From Streptococcus chenjunshii (lineage in GTDB: Bacteria > Bacillota > Bacilli > Lactobacillales > Streptococcaceae): 64,000 bases of DNA. The DNA lies in the NCBI RefSeq assembly GCF_003086355.1, contig NZ_CP031733.1:248001-312000 (forward strand), read 5' to 3'. The position numbers and the translations under genes are program-made. How positions within the stretch are numbered: the stretch's first letter is position 1; the number at the start of each line of letters is the position of its first letter. This document shows, piece by piece, positions 35,441 through 44,396 of this stretch. The notes under the pieces were generated by a model. That model was not told where the DNA came from. It searched no databases and saw nothing but the letters and a program-made list of their open reading frames with translations.

Positions 35441-35800
35441 GTGAAAAAGAGACGCAATCGCAGAAAGCGCAGGCTGACATACGAGTGCGGCTGCTCTGTG
35501 AGTATGCCTGCCAGCGTGAAGCAATGCTAATCTAGAATAACCCTAGCCGTAGACGTCTGAAAGCTTTGCGGTCTTGACAGCCTGCCTTAGATTTCTAGTC
35601 GTCTTGGCAGAGGTGCGTCTGCGAAATTAAAGATTTCGGACTTAGTGTCATTTTGCTGTGAGCTTTAACCGGCCTTTGTATCTTGTGAATTGAACACGGC
35701 CTAAAATCCTAATGAAAAAGATGGCTGTCATCGTGATGCTTAGGCATCACTTGCCATCCCCTATTTTCATACGGATTTTTACACGGCCTTTGTATCTTAT
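35441..35800 (+). repeat. Dispersed leader repeat, composite copy before the transaldolase-like gene
   Basis: Three modules in order: B (35441-35544; AAAAAGAGACGCAATCGCAG to GCTGCTCTGTGAGTAT, also at 38939), A (35545-35685; AGCCGTAGACGTCTGAAAGC to GGCCTTTGTATCTT) and C (35686-35800; GAACACGGCCTAAAATCC to GGCCTTTGTATCTTA). A and C both end with the same GGCCTTTGTATCTT tail. No ORF in it is convincing. Confidence 0.8.
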
Positions 35801-35806
35801 TATAAT
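35801..35806 (+). promoter_or_regulatory. Possible -10 box very close to the transaldolase-like start
   Basis: TATAAT lies 11 bases before the ATG at 35818, just at the end of the repeat. If used, the transcript would have almost no leader; the AGGGG at 35806-35810 could otherwise act as ribosome binding site on a longer mRNA. Confidence 0.35.
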
Positions 35807-35817
35807 AGGGGTGTGTG

Positions 35818-36498
35818 ATGAAATTAATGTTGGATACTGCTAATTTGGAGGCTGTTCGCTGGGGGCAGGATTTTCTGCCGTTGGCGGGAGTAACAACCAA
35901 TCCTTCAATTATAAAAAAGGAGGGGCAAATGGATTTTTTTGCCCACCTGCGCCAGATTCGCCAGATTATCGGCTATGACCGCACTCTGCATGTTCAGGTT
36001 GTGGCTTTAGAAGCAGAGGATATGCTGGCGGAGGCTCGGGCTATTCTGAATCATGTGGACAAAGAGGTTTATATCAAAGTTCCTGTTACTGTCGAAGGTT
36101 TAAAAGTCATTAAACTGTTGCATGCGGAAGGGATTTATACTACAGCGACCGCTATTTATTCCAAAATGCAAGCTTATTTGGCAATTGCTGCTGGCGCGGA
36201 TTATATCGCACCATATTACAATCGCATGGAAAATTTAAATATTGATGCCGCTTCTGCTATTGCAGATATAGCTGAGGAAATCAAGCGAACAGGTGCTGCC
36301 GCACAGATTTTAGGAGCCAGCTATAAAAATATTGAACAGATTAACCGGACTGTAGAAGCTGGCGGACAAGCTGTTACTGTCGCTCCGGATCTCGTTAAGC
36401 AGTCTTTGCAGCTACCGGCTGTCACACAGGCTGTTCAGGATTTCAGAGAAGACTGGTTTGCCAGTTTTGGTCCAAATCAAGCCATTACAGATTTGTAA
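35818..36498 (+). CDS. Fructose-6-phosphate aldolase/transaldolase-like protein
   Basis: A 226-residue TIM-barrel protein of the TalC/FSA/MipB group. It begins MKLMLDTANLEAVRWG and has GVTTNPSIIKKEG, the Schiff-base Lys in EVYIKVPVT, and TTATAIYSKMQAYLAIAAGADYIAPYYNR. The reported alternative start GTG at 35815 adds one residue only. Position after srlB agrees with a MipB-like gene in S. mutans. Substrate (fructose-6-phosphate or sedoheptulose-7-phosphate) cannot be told from sequence. Confidence 0.88.
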   Translation: MKLMLDTANLEAVRWGQDFLPLAGVTTNPSIIKKEGQMDFFAHLRQIRQIIGYDRTLHVQVVALEAEDMLAEARAILNHVDKEVYIKVPVTVEGLKVIKLLHAEGIYTTATAIYSKMQAYLAIAAGADYIAPYYNRMENLNIDAASAIADIAEEIKRTGAAAQILGASYKNIEQINRTVEAGGQAVTVAPDLVKQSLQLPAVTQAVQDFREDWFASFGPNQAITDL

Positions 36499-36753
36499 GG
36501 ATGCTTTCTTTTGCAACCCTATACGTAAGAGAGTAGGATAAATTGTCATAAAAATGATGCTTTCGATTTTGTCGTCCTGCCTCCGCACAGTTGATCAGGG
36601 AAACCGCTATCCTTCGCGCAACATGGAATAAGAACTTCCCATCACTTACTGCGCTAAACTCATCTGTTAAAAAAGGAAAACGAGGCAGGACTTGTCCTGC
36701 TTCTTTGATGTTTGTAAACGGTAAAACAGCATTATTTTGTTATACTAATCTAT

Positions 36754-37899
36754 ATGAAGAAAATAGTCAAAGCAGCAGGGCTTCTTTTTTTAACCTGCGG
36801 TATGCTGTATTTAGCAGCCACAAATGGCCAGTCATCCAGAAATGGTAAGGGCGTTTTTAGATTAGATGCCAAGTCAAAAATCGGACGCACTAAGGAAAAA
36901 ACAGTAGCCGCTTACCTTGCGGAAATGTCTGTTGAGGAAAAGGTAGGTCAGCTTTTCTTTGCCAGAGTGCCGGAAGAATCCGGCCTTGAGGATATTAAAA
37001 GTTACCATTTAGGGGCTTATCTTTTATTTGACCGTGATTTTAAAGACCGGAGCTTAGAAGATATTAAGGCGCTGACAGCTTCTTATCAAGAAGTTTCTGC
37101 TGTTCCTATGATTATCGCTTCTGATGAAGAAGGCGGTTCAGTGACACGGATTAGCAGTATCCTTCCCAAAGCTTTTGAGGTTCCTATGACTCTCTACCAG
37201 TCAGGAGGTCTGTCTGCCATTGCGGATGATACAGCTGCCAAAGCTCAGCTTTTGAAATCTGTCGGTATCACAGCAGGCTTATTCCCCGTTGCTGACGTTG
37301 CCACTGATAAGCAGGCTTTTATCTATGATCGGACTCTGGGACAGGATGCTTCTGCAACAGCAGATTATGTTGCAGCAGTGGTAAAAACTCTAAGACAGGA
37401 GCAGTTCGCCTCAACACTTAAACACTTTCCCGGTTATGGCAATAACACGGATGCTCATGCTGATCTGGTCTATGATCAGCGCAGTTTGAAAGAACTTGAG
37501 TCTCTTGATTTTCTGCCTTTTATAGCTGGAATTGAAGAGGGTGCGGACAGCGTTCTGATGAGTCATCACATTGTGAGTACTGTTGATGCAGTCCCTGCCT
37601 CTTTATCATCCAAGATGTACGCTATATTGAGAAATGACCTTGGCTTTACAGGAGTGACGATTACTGACGATATGGATATGGCTGGCTTAAATAAATTTAT
37701 CAGTCAGGAAGAGGCGGCTTATCAGGTTATTCTGGCAGGCGGGGATATGATTATGAGTTCTGAATATGCCAGCCAAACGGCTTACCTTCTCGAGAGAGTG
37801 AAGGCGGGAGACCTGAGTGAAGAACGGATTGATGAATCTGTCAAACGCATTTTATCATGGAAATATGATTTAGGCTTACTTAAAGGACAGGAAAAGTAG
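36754..37899 (+). CDS. Glycoside hydrolase family 3, beta-N-acetylhexosaminidase-like, exported
   Basis: A 381-residue enzyme with an N-terminal signal-type helix (KKIVKAAGLLFLTCGMLYLAA); the Cys at about 15 is not in a canonical lipobox. The GH3 domain shows ASDEEGGSVTRI, KHFPGYGNNTDAH (the NagZ-type general acid/base loop His and Asp) and the nucleophile Asp in ITDDMDMAGL. NagZ-like enzymes release N-acetylglucosamine from peptidoglycan fragments; an exported form would act at the cell surface. A single gene with TATACT (about 36739) as -10 and AAGA before ATG; ribosome binding site weak. Confidence 0.85.
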   Translation: MKKIVKAAGLLFLTCGMLYLAATNGQSSRNGKGVFRLDAKSKIGRTKEKTVAAYLAEMSVEEKVGQLFFARVPEESGLEDIKSYHLGAYLLFDRDFKDRSLEDIKALTASYQEVSAVPMIIASDEEGGSVTRISSILPKAFEVPMTLYQSGGLSAIADDTAAKAQLLKSVGITAGLFPVADVATDKQAFIYDRTLGQDASATADYVAAVVKTLRQEQFASTLKHFPGYGNNTDAHADLVYDQRSLKELESLDFLPFIAGIEEGADSVLMSHHIVSTVDAVPASLSSKMYAILRNDLGFTGVTITDDMDMAGLNKFISQEEAAYQVILAGGDMIMSSEYASQTAYLLERVKAGDLSEERIDESVKRILSWKYDLGLLKGQEK

Positions 37900-37940
37900 A
37901 GAATTCCCAAGTTTGTTTAGCCTGCAGCTTTAAAAACGTA

Positions 37941-37969
37941 TTGACAATCTTCTCAAGTCTTTATATAAT
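37941..37969 (+). promoter_or_regulatory. Consensus promoter before the small membrane protein gene
   Basis: TTGACA, 17-base spacer, TATAAT: a perfect sigma-A promoter. The leader of about 140 bases contains GCTG...GGCC/GGCC...CAGC pairing (about 38036-38066), so it is structured. Confidence 0.85.
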
Positions 37970-38115
37970 AGCTTTTATAGACGTTTGACACAATGAGATG
38001 CAGAGAATCTTTTTAGTCTGAGGTCTGAAAGGAAGCTGTTGGCCTGTAGCCTAAAGGCCCAGCAGTTTAAAATGATGGGCTGCAATTTAAAGCAGCTATA
38101 AGGAGGTTTATAAGT

Positions 38116-38463
38116 TTGAAAACAAAAACACTGGCGCTGGTAAACGGGATTGTAGGCTTAATTGGAGGAATTGTTCTCCTGCTCGGTATTTGGTTTATTT
38201 TTGGAGCTGCTGCGACAGGTTCAGATAGTGCTTTAGGGACTGTTAGTGTGCTGTTTCTTTTGCTGAAACTGGCTATTCTGGCTTTAGGAATCGTAGGGGC
38301 AGTTTACTACAAAGATGATGTGAGAGTCAGCAGCGCTCCCAATGTGCTCCTGATTGTCGGCGGAGCTGTCGGTCTGATTCCGTTTTTTGGCTGGATAGGC
38401 GGCATTCTTGCGATTATCGGCGGCTCAATGTATCTGAGTGCACTGAAAAAATTTGCCGAATAA
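38116..38463 (+). CDS. Small membrane protein with TTG start
   Basis: A 115-residue protein with three membrane segments (about 7-30, 43-66, 76-106), Gly-rich: GIVGLIGGIVLLLGIWFIFG and GGAVGLIPFFGWIGGILAIIGG. The start is TTG with AAGGAGG 10 bases upstream; no ATG lies at a suitable place. It looks like DUF4064-type membrane proteins; function unknown. It is driven by a consensus promoter, so it should be well expressed. Confidence 0.75.
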   Translation: MKTKTLALVNGIVGLIGGIVLLLGIWFIFGAAATGSDSALGTVSVLFLLLKLAILALGIVGAVYYKDDVRVSSAPNVLLIVGGAVGLIPFFGWIGGILAIIGGSMYLSALKKFAE

Positions 38464-38557
38464 TTTAAACTGTCAGTCCTTAATGTAAGGTCTGATTTTT
38501 TATTTATGTTTTTGATAAAATGGTATTCCAAAACACTAAGTAAATGGCCAGAATTTT

Positions 38558-38589
38558 GGTATAATGGAGATAATCATTGTTTAACAATG
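38558..38589 (+). promoter_or_regulatory. Extended -10 promoter with palindrome upstream of dapH
   Basis: TTGGTATAATGG (TATAAT 38560-38565) is an extended -10. CATTGTT-T-AACAATG (38575-38589), a perfect inverted repeat, covers the expected transcription start. The leader to dapH would be about 740 bases and contains tandem repeat copies. Confidence 0.6.
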
Positions 38590-38605
38590 TTCCTTTAAAA
38601 CGTAA

Positions 38606-39302
38606 GAGGCCTAAGAGCTGTGCAAAAAAGAGATAGCTAAGTTTAGAATTGATTTCAAGTTAATAGCCGTAGACGTCTGAAAGCTTTGTCGCCTTAACAG
38701 TCGACCGCAGCTTTCTAGTCGTCTTGGCAGAGGGGCGCAGACGAAATCGGAGATTTCTGGCTTACCGTCAGCCGTAGCTGACTGAAGGCTTTGCAGTCTT
38801 TACAGCCTACCGCACCCTTCTAGTCATCTTGGCAGGGGTGCGCCAACGAAATCACAGATTTCTGGCTTACCGCCATTTTCATACGGATTTTTATACGGCC
38901 TTTGTATCTTAATGGAACTGAACATGGCCTGAAAGCTCGGAAAAAAGAGACGCAGTCGTTGGAAGCGCAAGCTGACTTACGAATGTGGCTGCTCTGTGAG
39001 TATAGCCCTCCCTAGAGTCTTTAGTGACTCTTCGGTCAGGCTCCTATTTTTCAGTCGCTTTCTTAACGGCCTTTGTATTTTAATGGAACTGAACACGGCC
39101 TAAAATCCTAGTGAAAAAGATGCCTGCCAGCGTGATGCGGGCATATTGCAAAACAACCCTAGCCGTAGACGTCTGAAAGCTTTGCAGTCTTAACAGCCTG
39201 CCGCAGCTTTCTAGTCGTCTTGGCAGAGGTGCGCCTACGAAATCGGAGATTTCTGGCTTACCGTCATTTTCACACGGATTTTTACACGGCCTTTGTATCT
39301 TA
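38606..39302 (+). repeat. Dispersed leader repeat, tandem array before dapH
   Basis: Module A copies at 38665-38769, 38770-38911 and 39161-39302, with module B at 38939-39000 and module C at 39078-39160. Each full A copy runs from AGCCGTAG to GGCCTTTGTATCTTA and contains AGACGTCTGAAAGCT and AGCTTTCTAGTCGTCT, which can pair, and GAAATCGGAGATTTC, a small hairpin. The array ends 17 bases before the dapH ATG. Confidence 0.85.
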
Positions 39303-39318
39303 ATGTGAGGAGAGAGTT

Positions 39319-40017
39319 ATGACTGCACAGAAAATGAGTGCGCAAGAGATTATTGCTTTTATTGGAAATGCGGAGAAGAAGACAAGAGTCAAGGTGACTT
39401 TTGAAGGAGAGTTGGCCGCTGCAGTACCGGATGGGGTACTCAAGCTGGGGAATGTTCTTTTTGGAGACTGGCAGGATATTGCACCGCTTTTAGCCAATTT
39501 AACGGAAAATAGCGATTATGTAGTTGAACAAGACGGCCGCAATTCAGCTGTGCCGCTTTTGGATAAGCGTCACATTAATGCCCGAATTGAACCGGGAGCC
39601 ATTATCCGCGATCAGGTAACTATTGAGGATAATGCGGTTATTATGATGGGTGCTGTGATTAATATTGGTGCGGAGATTGGTGCCGGAAGTATGATTGACA
39701 TGGGCGCTGTTCTTGGAGGCCGGGCTTGTGTTGGGAAGAACAGTCATATCGGTGCTGGGGCTGTCCTAGCTGGGGTTATTGAGCCTGCTAGCGCAGAACC
39801 TGTCCGTGTTGGTGATAATGTGCTTGTAGGAGCCAATGCAGTTGTCCTTGAAGGTGTTCAAGTTGGCAGCGGTTCAGTGATTGCTGCCGGTGCAGTTGTC
39901 ACTCAGGATGTGCCAGAAAATACAGTTGTTGCTGGTGTACCGGCGCGTGTGATCAAACAAATTGATGCACAGACACAGCAAAAAACAGCCTTGGAAGATG
40001 CTCTGCGCAATCTTTAA
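39319..40017 (+). CDS. dapH: 2,3,4,5-tetrahydropyridine-2,6-dicarboxylate N-acetyltransferase
   Basis: Acetylates tetrahydrodipicolinate in the acetyl branch of lysine and diaminopimelate synthesis. The 232-residue protein has an N-terminal helical domain and a left-handed beta-helix of hexapeptide repeats (about 95-205: [20 protein letters not shown] and later repeats), ending with a short helix. GAGGAGAGAG precedes the ATG. The deacetylase of the same branch follows at 40314. Confidence 0.95.
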   Translation: MTAQKMSAQEIIAFIGNAEKKTRVKVTFEGELAAAVPDGVLKLGNVLFGDWQDIAPLLANLTENSDYVVEQDGRNSAVPLLDKRHINARIEPGAIIRDQVTIEDNAVIMMGAVINIGAEIGAGSMIDMGAVLGGRACVGKNSHIGAGAVLAGVIEPASAEPVRVGDNVLVGANAVVLEGVQVGSGSVIAAGAVVTQDVPENTVVAGVPARVIKQIDAQTQQKTALEDALRNL

Positions 40018-40313
40018 AAGAACTGAACTATTCTGACTATTAAGAGTTGTCCTGATAAATACAAGAAATATATTATAAGGCCTCGCTTATCTTTCATTTT
40101 GAGGTCCGGTTGCCTTATGGCATTTCTTGCTCTTACGCAGCTGCTTGAACTGGCTGCTAGGGCTGCGGAGCAGTTCAGTGGACCGTTTAAGGTGGGAACC
40201 GGAAAATAAAGAGACTGTCGGATAAGGGGTTCCAACAATATTACGTAAAAAGTAAACGCAGCTGGGCTATTTTGCCCCAAGCTCTGAAACTTTTTGCCGG
40301 AGGGTAAAGAAAA
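40018..40313. other. Intergenic region between dapH and the deacetylase gene
   Basis: About 300 bases without a supported gene. GAGCAGTTCAGTGG and neighbouring GC-rich segments may fold, but no terminator or known regulatory element is recognised. Confidence 0.4.
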
Positions 40314-41441
40314 ATGCTTGATTTAATTGCAACACGGCGTGCGCTCCATCAAATACCTGAAATTGGACTGCAGGAATTCAAAACGCATGAGTTTTTACTG
40401 AAAACAATTGCTGATTTGACTGCTGACAAAGAGTTTGTTGAAATCAGAACGTGGCAGACAGGTATTTTGGTCTTTCTTAAGGGCCGCCAGCCGCAAAAAA
40501 CGATAGGCTGGCGCACGGATATTGACGGTTTGCCGATTGTTGAAGAAACTGACCTCAGCTTTAAATCGCTTCATAAAGATCGTATGCATGCCTGCGGTCA
40601 TGATATGCATATGACGGTGGCACTGGGCCTGTTAGACCGTTTGGTGCAGCACCAGCCAAAAGATAATCTGCTCTTTCTTTTTCAGCCTGCTGAAGAGAAT
40701 GCAGCTGGCGGTATGCTTATGTATGAAGCCGGTGCTTTTGGCAGCTGGCTGCCGGATGAGTTTTATGGTCTGCATGTACGCCCTGATTTGAAAGTCGGCG
40801 ATATCGCTACCAACCGCAGTACTTTGTTTGCCGGAACGTGTGAAGTCAAAATAAGATTTACCGGCCAAAGCGGCCACGCAGCCTTTCCGCATACGGCTAA
40901 TGATGCCCTGATTGCGGCAAGCTATTTCATTACACAAGTACAGTCAGTCGTAAGCCGCAATGTTGATCCTATTGAAGGGGCCGTCGTGACTTTTGGCTCT
41001 ATGCATGCTGGGACAACAAATAATGTTATTGCCGGGACCGCTTCTCTTCATGGGACCATTCGGGCTTTGACGCAGGAGATGAGTGCACATGTCCAAAAGC
41101 GGGTTCGGGCTATAGCAGAAGGTGTTGCCAGTTCATTTGGGATGGAACTTGACTTGGAGCTCAACCCCTCAGGCTATCTGCCTGTGGAGAACCACCCGCA
41201 GTTAGCTGACCAGCTGATGACTTTTTTTGCTGCTCGGGAAGGGGTCCGTTTGATTGACTGCGCTCCTGCTATGACGGGGGAGGATTTTGGCTACCTCCTG
41301 CATAAGGTGCCTGGAGTCATGTTCTGGCTGGGAGTAGATACTCCTTATCCTCTGCATCATCCTAAAATGAGCCCCAAGGAAGAAGCTTTGCCTTTTGCAG
41401 TAGAAACGATCAGTGCTTTTTTAAGCAATAAAGCAGGATAG
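40314..41441 (+). CDS. N-acetyldiaminopimelate deacetylase (M20 family)
   Basis: A 375-residue metallo-amidohydrolase that removes acetyl from N-acetyl-LL-2,6-diaminopimelate. Metal motifs: [10 protein letters not shown], the catalytic Glu pair in [11 protein letters not shown], and a final His in YPLHHPKM. Placed after dapH, it completes the acetyl branch. GGAGGG lies 10 bases before the ATG. Members of this family were often labelled hippurate hydrolase; the context decides here. Confidence 0.92.
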   Translation: MLDLIATRRALHQIPEIGLQEFKTHEFLLKTIADLTADKEFVEIRTWQTGILVFLKGRQPQKTIGWRTDIDGLPIVEETDLSFKSLHKDRMHACGHDMHMTVALGLLDRLVQHQPKDNLLFLFQPAEENAAGGMLMYEAGAFGSWLPDEFYGLHVRPDLKVGDIATNRSTLFAGTCEVKIRFTGQSGHAAFPHTANDALIAASYFITQVQSVVSRNVDPIEGAVVTFGSMHAGTTNNVIAGTASLHGTIRALTQEMSAHVQKRVRAIAEGVASSFGMELDLELNPSGYLPVENHPQLADQLMTFFAAREGVRLIDCAPAMTGEDFGYLLHKVPGVMFWLGVDTPYPLHHPKMSPKEEALPFAVETISAFLSNKAG

Positions 41442-41559
41442 AATATCATTATATTTATGGGTGAGAGCGATGACATTTTAAATTCGTCCGTCAGCTGTTG
41501 CCGTTTTTAAAAAAGCCATAGACTGGCTTTATCGTTAGCTGCCTGGTTGGGCTTCAAGC

Positions 41560-41597
41560 AAAAACCTGTAAGTGATACTGTTCACCTACAGGTTTTT
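41560..41597 (+). terminator. Terminator after the deacetylase gene
   Basis: AAAAACCTGTA and TACAGGTTTTT around a 16-base loop. Confidence 0.85.
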
Positions 41598-41646
41598 AAA
41601 ATAAAAGGGAAGGGCACAAACATCTCTGTTTATGCCCAGGAGATTT

Positions 41647-41757
41647 ATGAAAAAGGAAATAACTAGGATAGGGTTATTCCCTTCCGGCAGCTTTTTCAAG
41701 CTACCTTTTAGGATAGTTATATATTACCAAGGAAACCTTAAAGAAACCTTAAAATAA
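41647..41757 (+). CDS. Possible 36-residue peptide of unknown function
   Basis: ORF encoding MKKEITRIGLFPSGSFFKLP, then FRIVIYYQGNLKETLK. Immediately upstream GGGCACAAACA and TGTTTATGCCC form a hairpin (about 41613-41638), and GGAG lies 5 bases before the ATG. The peptide is basic with a short hydrophobic middle; no family recognised. The ORF lies between a terminator and the start of the next gene's promoter region, so it would need its own promoter (none clear). Confidence 0.35.
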   Translation: MKKEITRIGLFPSGSFFKLPFRIVIYYQGNLKETLK

Positions 41758-41811
41758 ACTGGCAAATTATATTTTTTTAAATTAAGTCAGACTTTATGTT
41801 ATGATATTATC

Positions 41812-42342
41812 ATGGATAAAGAAGCAATCAGACAAAATCTTATTAAACGCTTAAAGAGCCATAATCCAGCAGACAAAGAGAAATTGGACAAGCTTTTGCT
41901 GGACGATATCACTGCCTCAGAAGCCTATCATACCAGTCAGGTTCTTGCAACCTATCTGGCCTTTTCTTTTGAATATGACACACAGCCTTTAATAGAAAGG
42001 GCTGTCAGAGACGGTAAAAAGGTTCTTGTTCCCCGCACATGTTCTCAGGGAAAAATGGTCTTTGCCTCCTATCATCCTGAACATTTAATCAAAGGCCGGT
42101 TTGGAATCTTAGAGCCGGACAGTTCTCGGGAAACAGCTGAACCGTCAGAAATTGATTTAATTCATGTTCCTGGTTTGGCTTTTAATGCTGAAGGTTTTCG
42201 CATTGGCTATGGCGGAGGTTATTATGACCGCTATTTAGCAGATTTTAAAGGCAGAACTGTCAGCACGGTTTATGCCTGGCAGAGGCTTGATTTTAAAGAA
42301 GATGCGCATGATGTTGCGGTAATGGAGGTATTTTCTCAATGA
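41812..42342 (+). CDS. fthC: 5-formyltetrahydrofolate cyclo-ligase
   Basis: Converts 5-formyl-THF to 5,10-methenyl-THF with ATP. The 176-residue protein has the C-terminal family motif VPGLAFNAEGFRIGYGGGYYDRYL, which is the ATP and folate site. A TATGAT -10-type box lies a few bases before the ATG (41798-41803), so the mRNA may have a very short leader. It overlaps the rhomboid gene by 4 bases. Confidence 0.94.
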   Translation: MDKEAIRQNLIKRLKSHNPADKEKLDKLLLDDITASEAYHTSQVLATYLAFSFEYDTQPLIERAVRDGKKVLVPRTCSQGKMVFASYHPEHLIKGRFGILEPDSSRETAEPSEIDLIHVPGLAFNAEGFRIGYGGGYYDRYLADFKGRTVSTVYAWQRLDFKEDAHDVAVMEVFSQ

Positions 42343-43016
42343 AAGCAGAAATAAAAAGAAATCCCGTCACTTTATTTTTACTGGCACTGACCAGTCTAAT
42401 CTTTATATTAATGCAGCTGATGTATCTGGGACAGGCTGCCTCAGTTCAGGCCGTTTTGACCTTTGGCGGTTTGTACGGAGAAATCATAAAAGCTTATCCG
42501 GATCAAATTTGGCGCTTGCTGACGCCGATCTTTGTTCATATCGGCTGGGAACATTTTATCTTTAATGCCCTCTCTCTTTATTTTATTGGGCGAATAGCTG
42601 AGCAGATTTGGGGGTCAGTCCGTTTTTTGCTGCTTTATATTTTAGCAGGGATTGCAGGAAACATCTTTGTGTTCTTCTTTGAACCGGCAGTAGTAGAAGC
42701 CGGAGCTTCAACATCTTTATTTGGCCTTTTTGCCGCAGTTGCTGTTATCGGTTATTTTGGCGGCAGTCCATTTTTGCGCCAGCTGGGACGCTCGTATGTG
42801 ATGCTGATTGTGTTTAATCTGATTTTTAATCTTATAACTCCTGGTATCAGTCTGTCCGGGCATTTAGGAGGGTTAGTCGGCGGTGCTTTGTCAGCTGTTT
42901 TTCTGCCTACCCTTTATGAAAAAAATACTTTCAGCAAATTTCAGCGACTGTCAGCTTTTCTGGTTTACCTACTTCTCATGACTTTGATGCTTTTTTCCGC
43001 TTTTTCTGTTTTTTAG
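42339..43016 (+). CDS. Rhomboid-family intramembrane serine protease
   Basis: A 225-residue membrane protease with six helices. The WEHFIFNALSLY segment, the catalytic Ser in EAGASTSLFGLFAAV and the catalytic His in SLSGHLGGLVGG are in place. Translationally coupled to the upstream folate gene (ATGA overlap). Substrates in streptococci are not known. A long terminator follows. Confidence 0.93.
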   Translation: MKAEIKRNPVTLFLLALTSLIFILMQLMYLGQAASVQAVLTFGGLYGEIIKAYPDQIWRLLTPIFVHIGWEHFIFNALSLYFIGRIAEQIWGSVRFLLLYILAGIAGNIFVFFFEPAVVEAGASTSLFGLFAAVAVIGYFGGSPFLRQLGRSYVMLIVFNLIFNLITPGISLSGHLGGLVGGALSAVFLPTLYEKNTFSKFQRLSAFLVYLLLMTLMLFSAFSVF

Positions 43017-43048
43017 TTACTCTAGTTGCTTTGCAAAGGAAAATAGAC

Positions 43049-43107
43049 AGGCTCTCTAACTTCTGCGGTCAGTTTACTCACCGCAGAAGTTAGAGAGCCT
43101 TTTTTTG
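43049..43107. terminator. Strong terminator with 20-bp perfect stem
   Basis: Arms of 20 bases (43049-43068 and 43081-43100; AGGCTCTCTAACTTCTGCGG and its complement) pair perfectly and are followed by seven T residues. Confidence 0.95.
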
Positions 43108-43429
43108 CCTAGAAAATCCCCTATCTTTTACAATGAAAAACGGCTAAACAGCTCATTGGGAAATAAAAAGACACCCTTTTTGCAGTTGCCGTTAAGACAC
43201 AGACAAGGAAATTTTGGTATGCTGCTCAGGCATGCCCTGTCATCGTAGGCAAATAGGGTAACCTCTTATCTGAAAAATATCAAATAAAATCCTTTGGTTT
43301 ATCAAACCCTTTCGGACTTTTGCAGGTTTAGAGACAGCTCATCGCTTTAGGCATCAAAAAGGAGAGGGCCCATTTTAGGCTCCTCTCCAAATAAAGTCGT
43401 CTGCAAGATGGCAGTAACTATTGAACTGC
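43108..43429. other. Convergent intergenic region, galU terminator
   Basis: No gene seen. GGAGAGG and CCTCTCC arms near 43361-43389 form the probable terminator for galU on the minus strand. Confidence 0.5.
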
Positions 43430-44326
43430 TTAGGATTTATCAGCCAAACTTTTTCCCAAACGGATAATATAGTCTTTTAGGTCGTCTTTGACTTGGGGAT
43501 GCTGCAAGGCGTAATCGATGGAAGTTTTCATAAAACCAAATTTATCCCCTACATCATAGCGGTTTCCTGTAAACTTACGGGCAAAAACACGCTGGGTTTT
43601 ATTGAGCGTATCAATTGCATCAGTCAGCTGAATTTCATTGCCGGCACCAGGTTTCTGCGTTTCCAAGATAGCAAAAATTTCCGGCGTCAGCAGGTAGCGG
43701 CCGATGATAGCTAAATCGCTCGGGGCTTCTTCTGGCAAAGGTTTTTCGACAAAGGTAGCTACGCTGTAGAGACCGTTAACCCCCTCTCCCTGAGGAGCAA
43801 TGACACCGTAAGCTGATGTTTCTTCATGAGGAACCTGCATAACGGCAATCGTAGAAGCATGGGTCGCTTCATAGTCTTCTATAAGCTGTTTGGTTAAAGG
43901 AACAGCCTGGCTGCTTGTAATATCCATCAGGTCATCCCCCAGCATAACCACAAACGGTTCGTTGCCGACAAAAGCTTTAGCCTGCAGCACAGCATCTCCT
44001 AAACCGCGCGGATGGCTCTGGCGGATAAAGTGGAGACGGATACCTGTTGTCTCATCAACCAATTTTAACAGATCATTTTTCCCTTTTTCTTTCAGGTTAT
44101 ATTCCAATTCAAAGTTGGAATCGAAATGGTCCTCGATTGAGCGTTTGGATTTACCGGTAACCACTAAGATATCTTCAATGCCTGATTTTAAGGCTTCTTC
44201 AACGATAAACTGAATGGTTGGCTTATCAACGATGGGGAGCATTTCTTTAGCGAGGGCTTTAGTCGCAGGTAAGAAACGTGTGCCCAGACCGGCTGCAGGT
44301 ATCACTGCTTTTCTGACTTTTTTCAT
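43430..44326 (-). CDS. galU: UTP-glucose-1-phosphate uridylyltransferase
   Basis: Makes UDP-glucose for wall polysaccharides, lipoteichoic acid anchors and capsule. The 298-residue nucleotidyltransferase begins [20 protein letters not shown] and has [22 protein letters not shown] and the [10 protein letters not shown] motif. AAAGGAG precedes the ATG on the minus strand. It is 70 bases downstream of gpsA in the same direction, probably in one operon. Confidence 0.97.
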   Translation of the reverse strand: MKKVRKAVIPAAGLGTRFLPATKALAKEMLPIVDKPTIQFIVEEALKSGIEDILVVTGKSKRSIEDHFDSNFELEYNLKEKGKNDLLKLVDETTGIRLHFIRQSHPRGLGDAVLQAKAFVGNEPFVVMLGDDLMDITSSQAVPLTKQLIEDYEATHASTIAVMQVPHEETSAYGVIAPQGEGVNGLYSVATFVEKPLPEEAPSDLAIIGRYLLTPEIFAILETQKPGAGNEIQLTDAIDTLNKTQRVFARKFTGNRYDVGDKFGFMKTSIDYALQHPQVKDDLKDYIIRLGKSLADKS

Positions 44327-44396
44327 AAAAAAACTCCTTTAAACTGCTAGGCTTATTATAACATATTTCTCATTCTTCCACTAACTGTTTCAGGAT

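Noticed and set aside
36591..36848. 85-codon ORF overlapping the start of the GH3 gene
   Set aside because: Runs into a well-supported signal peptide gene in another frame and has no ribosome binding site.
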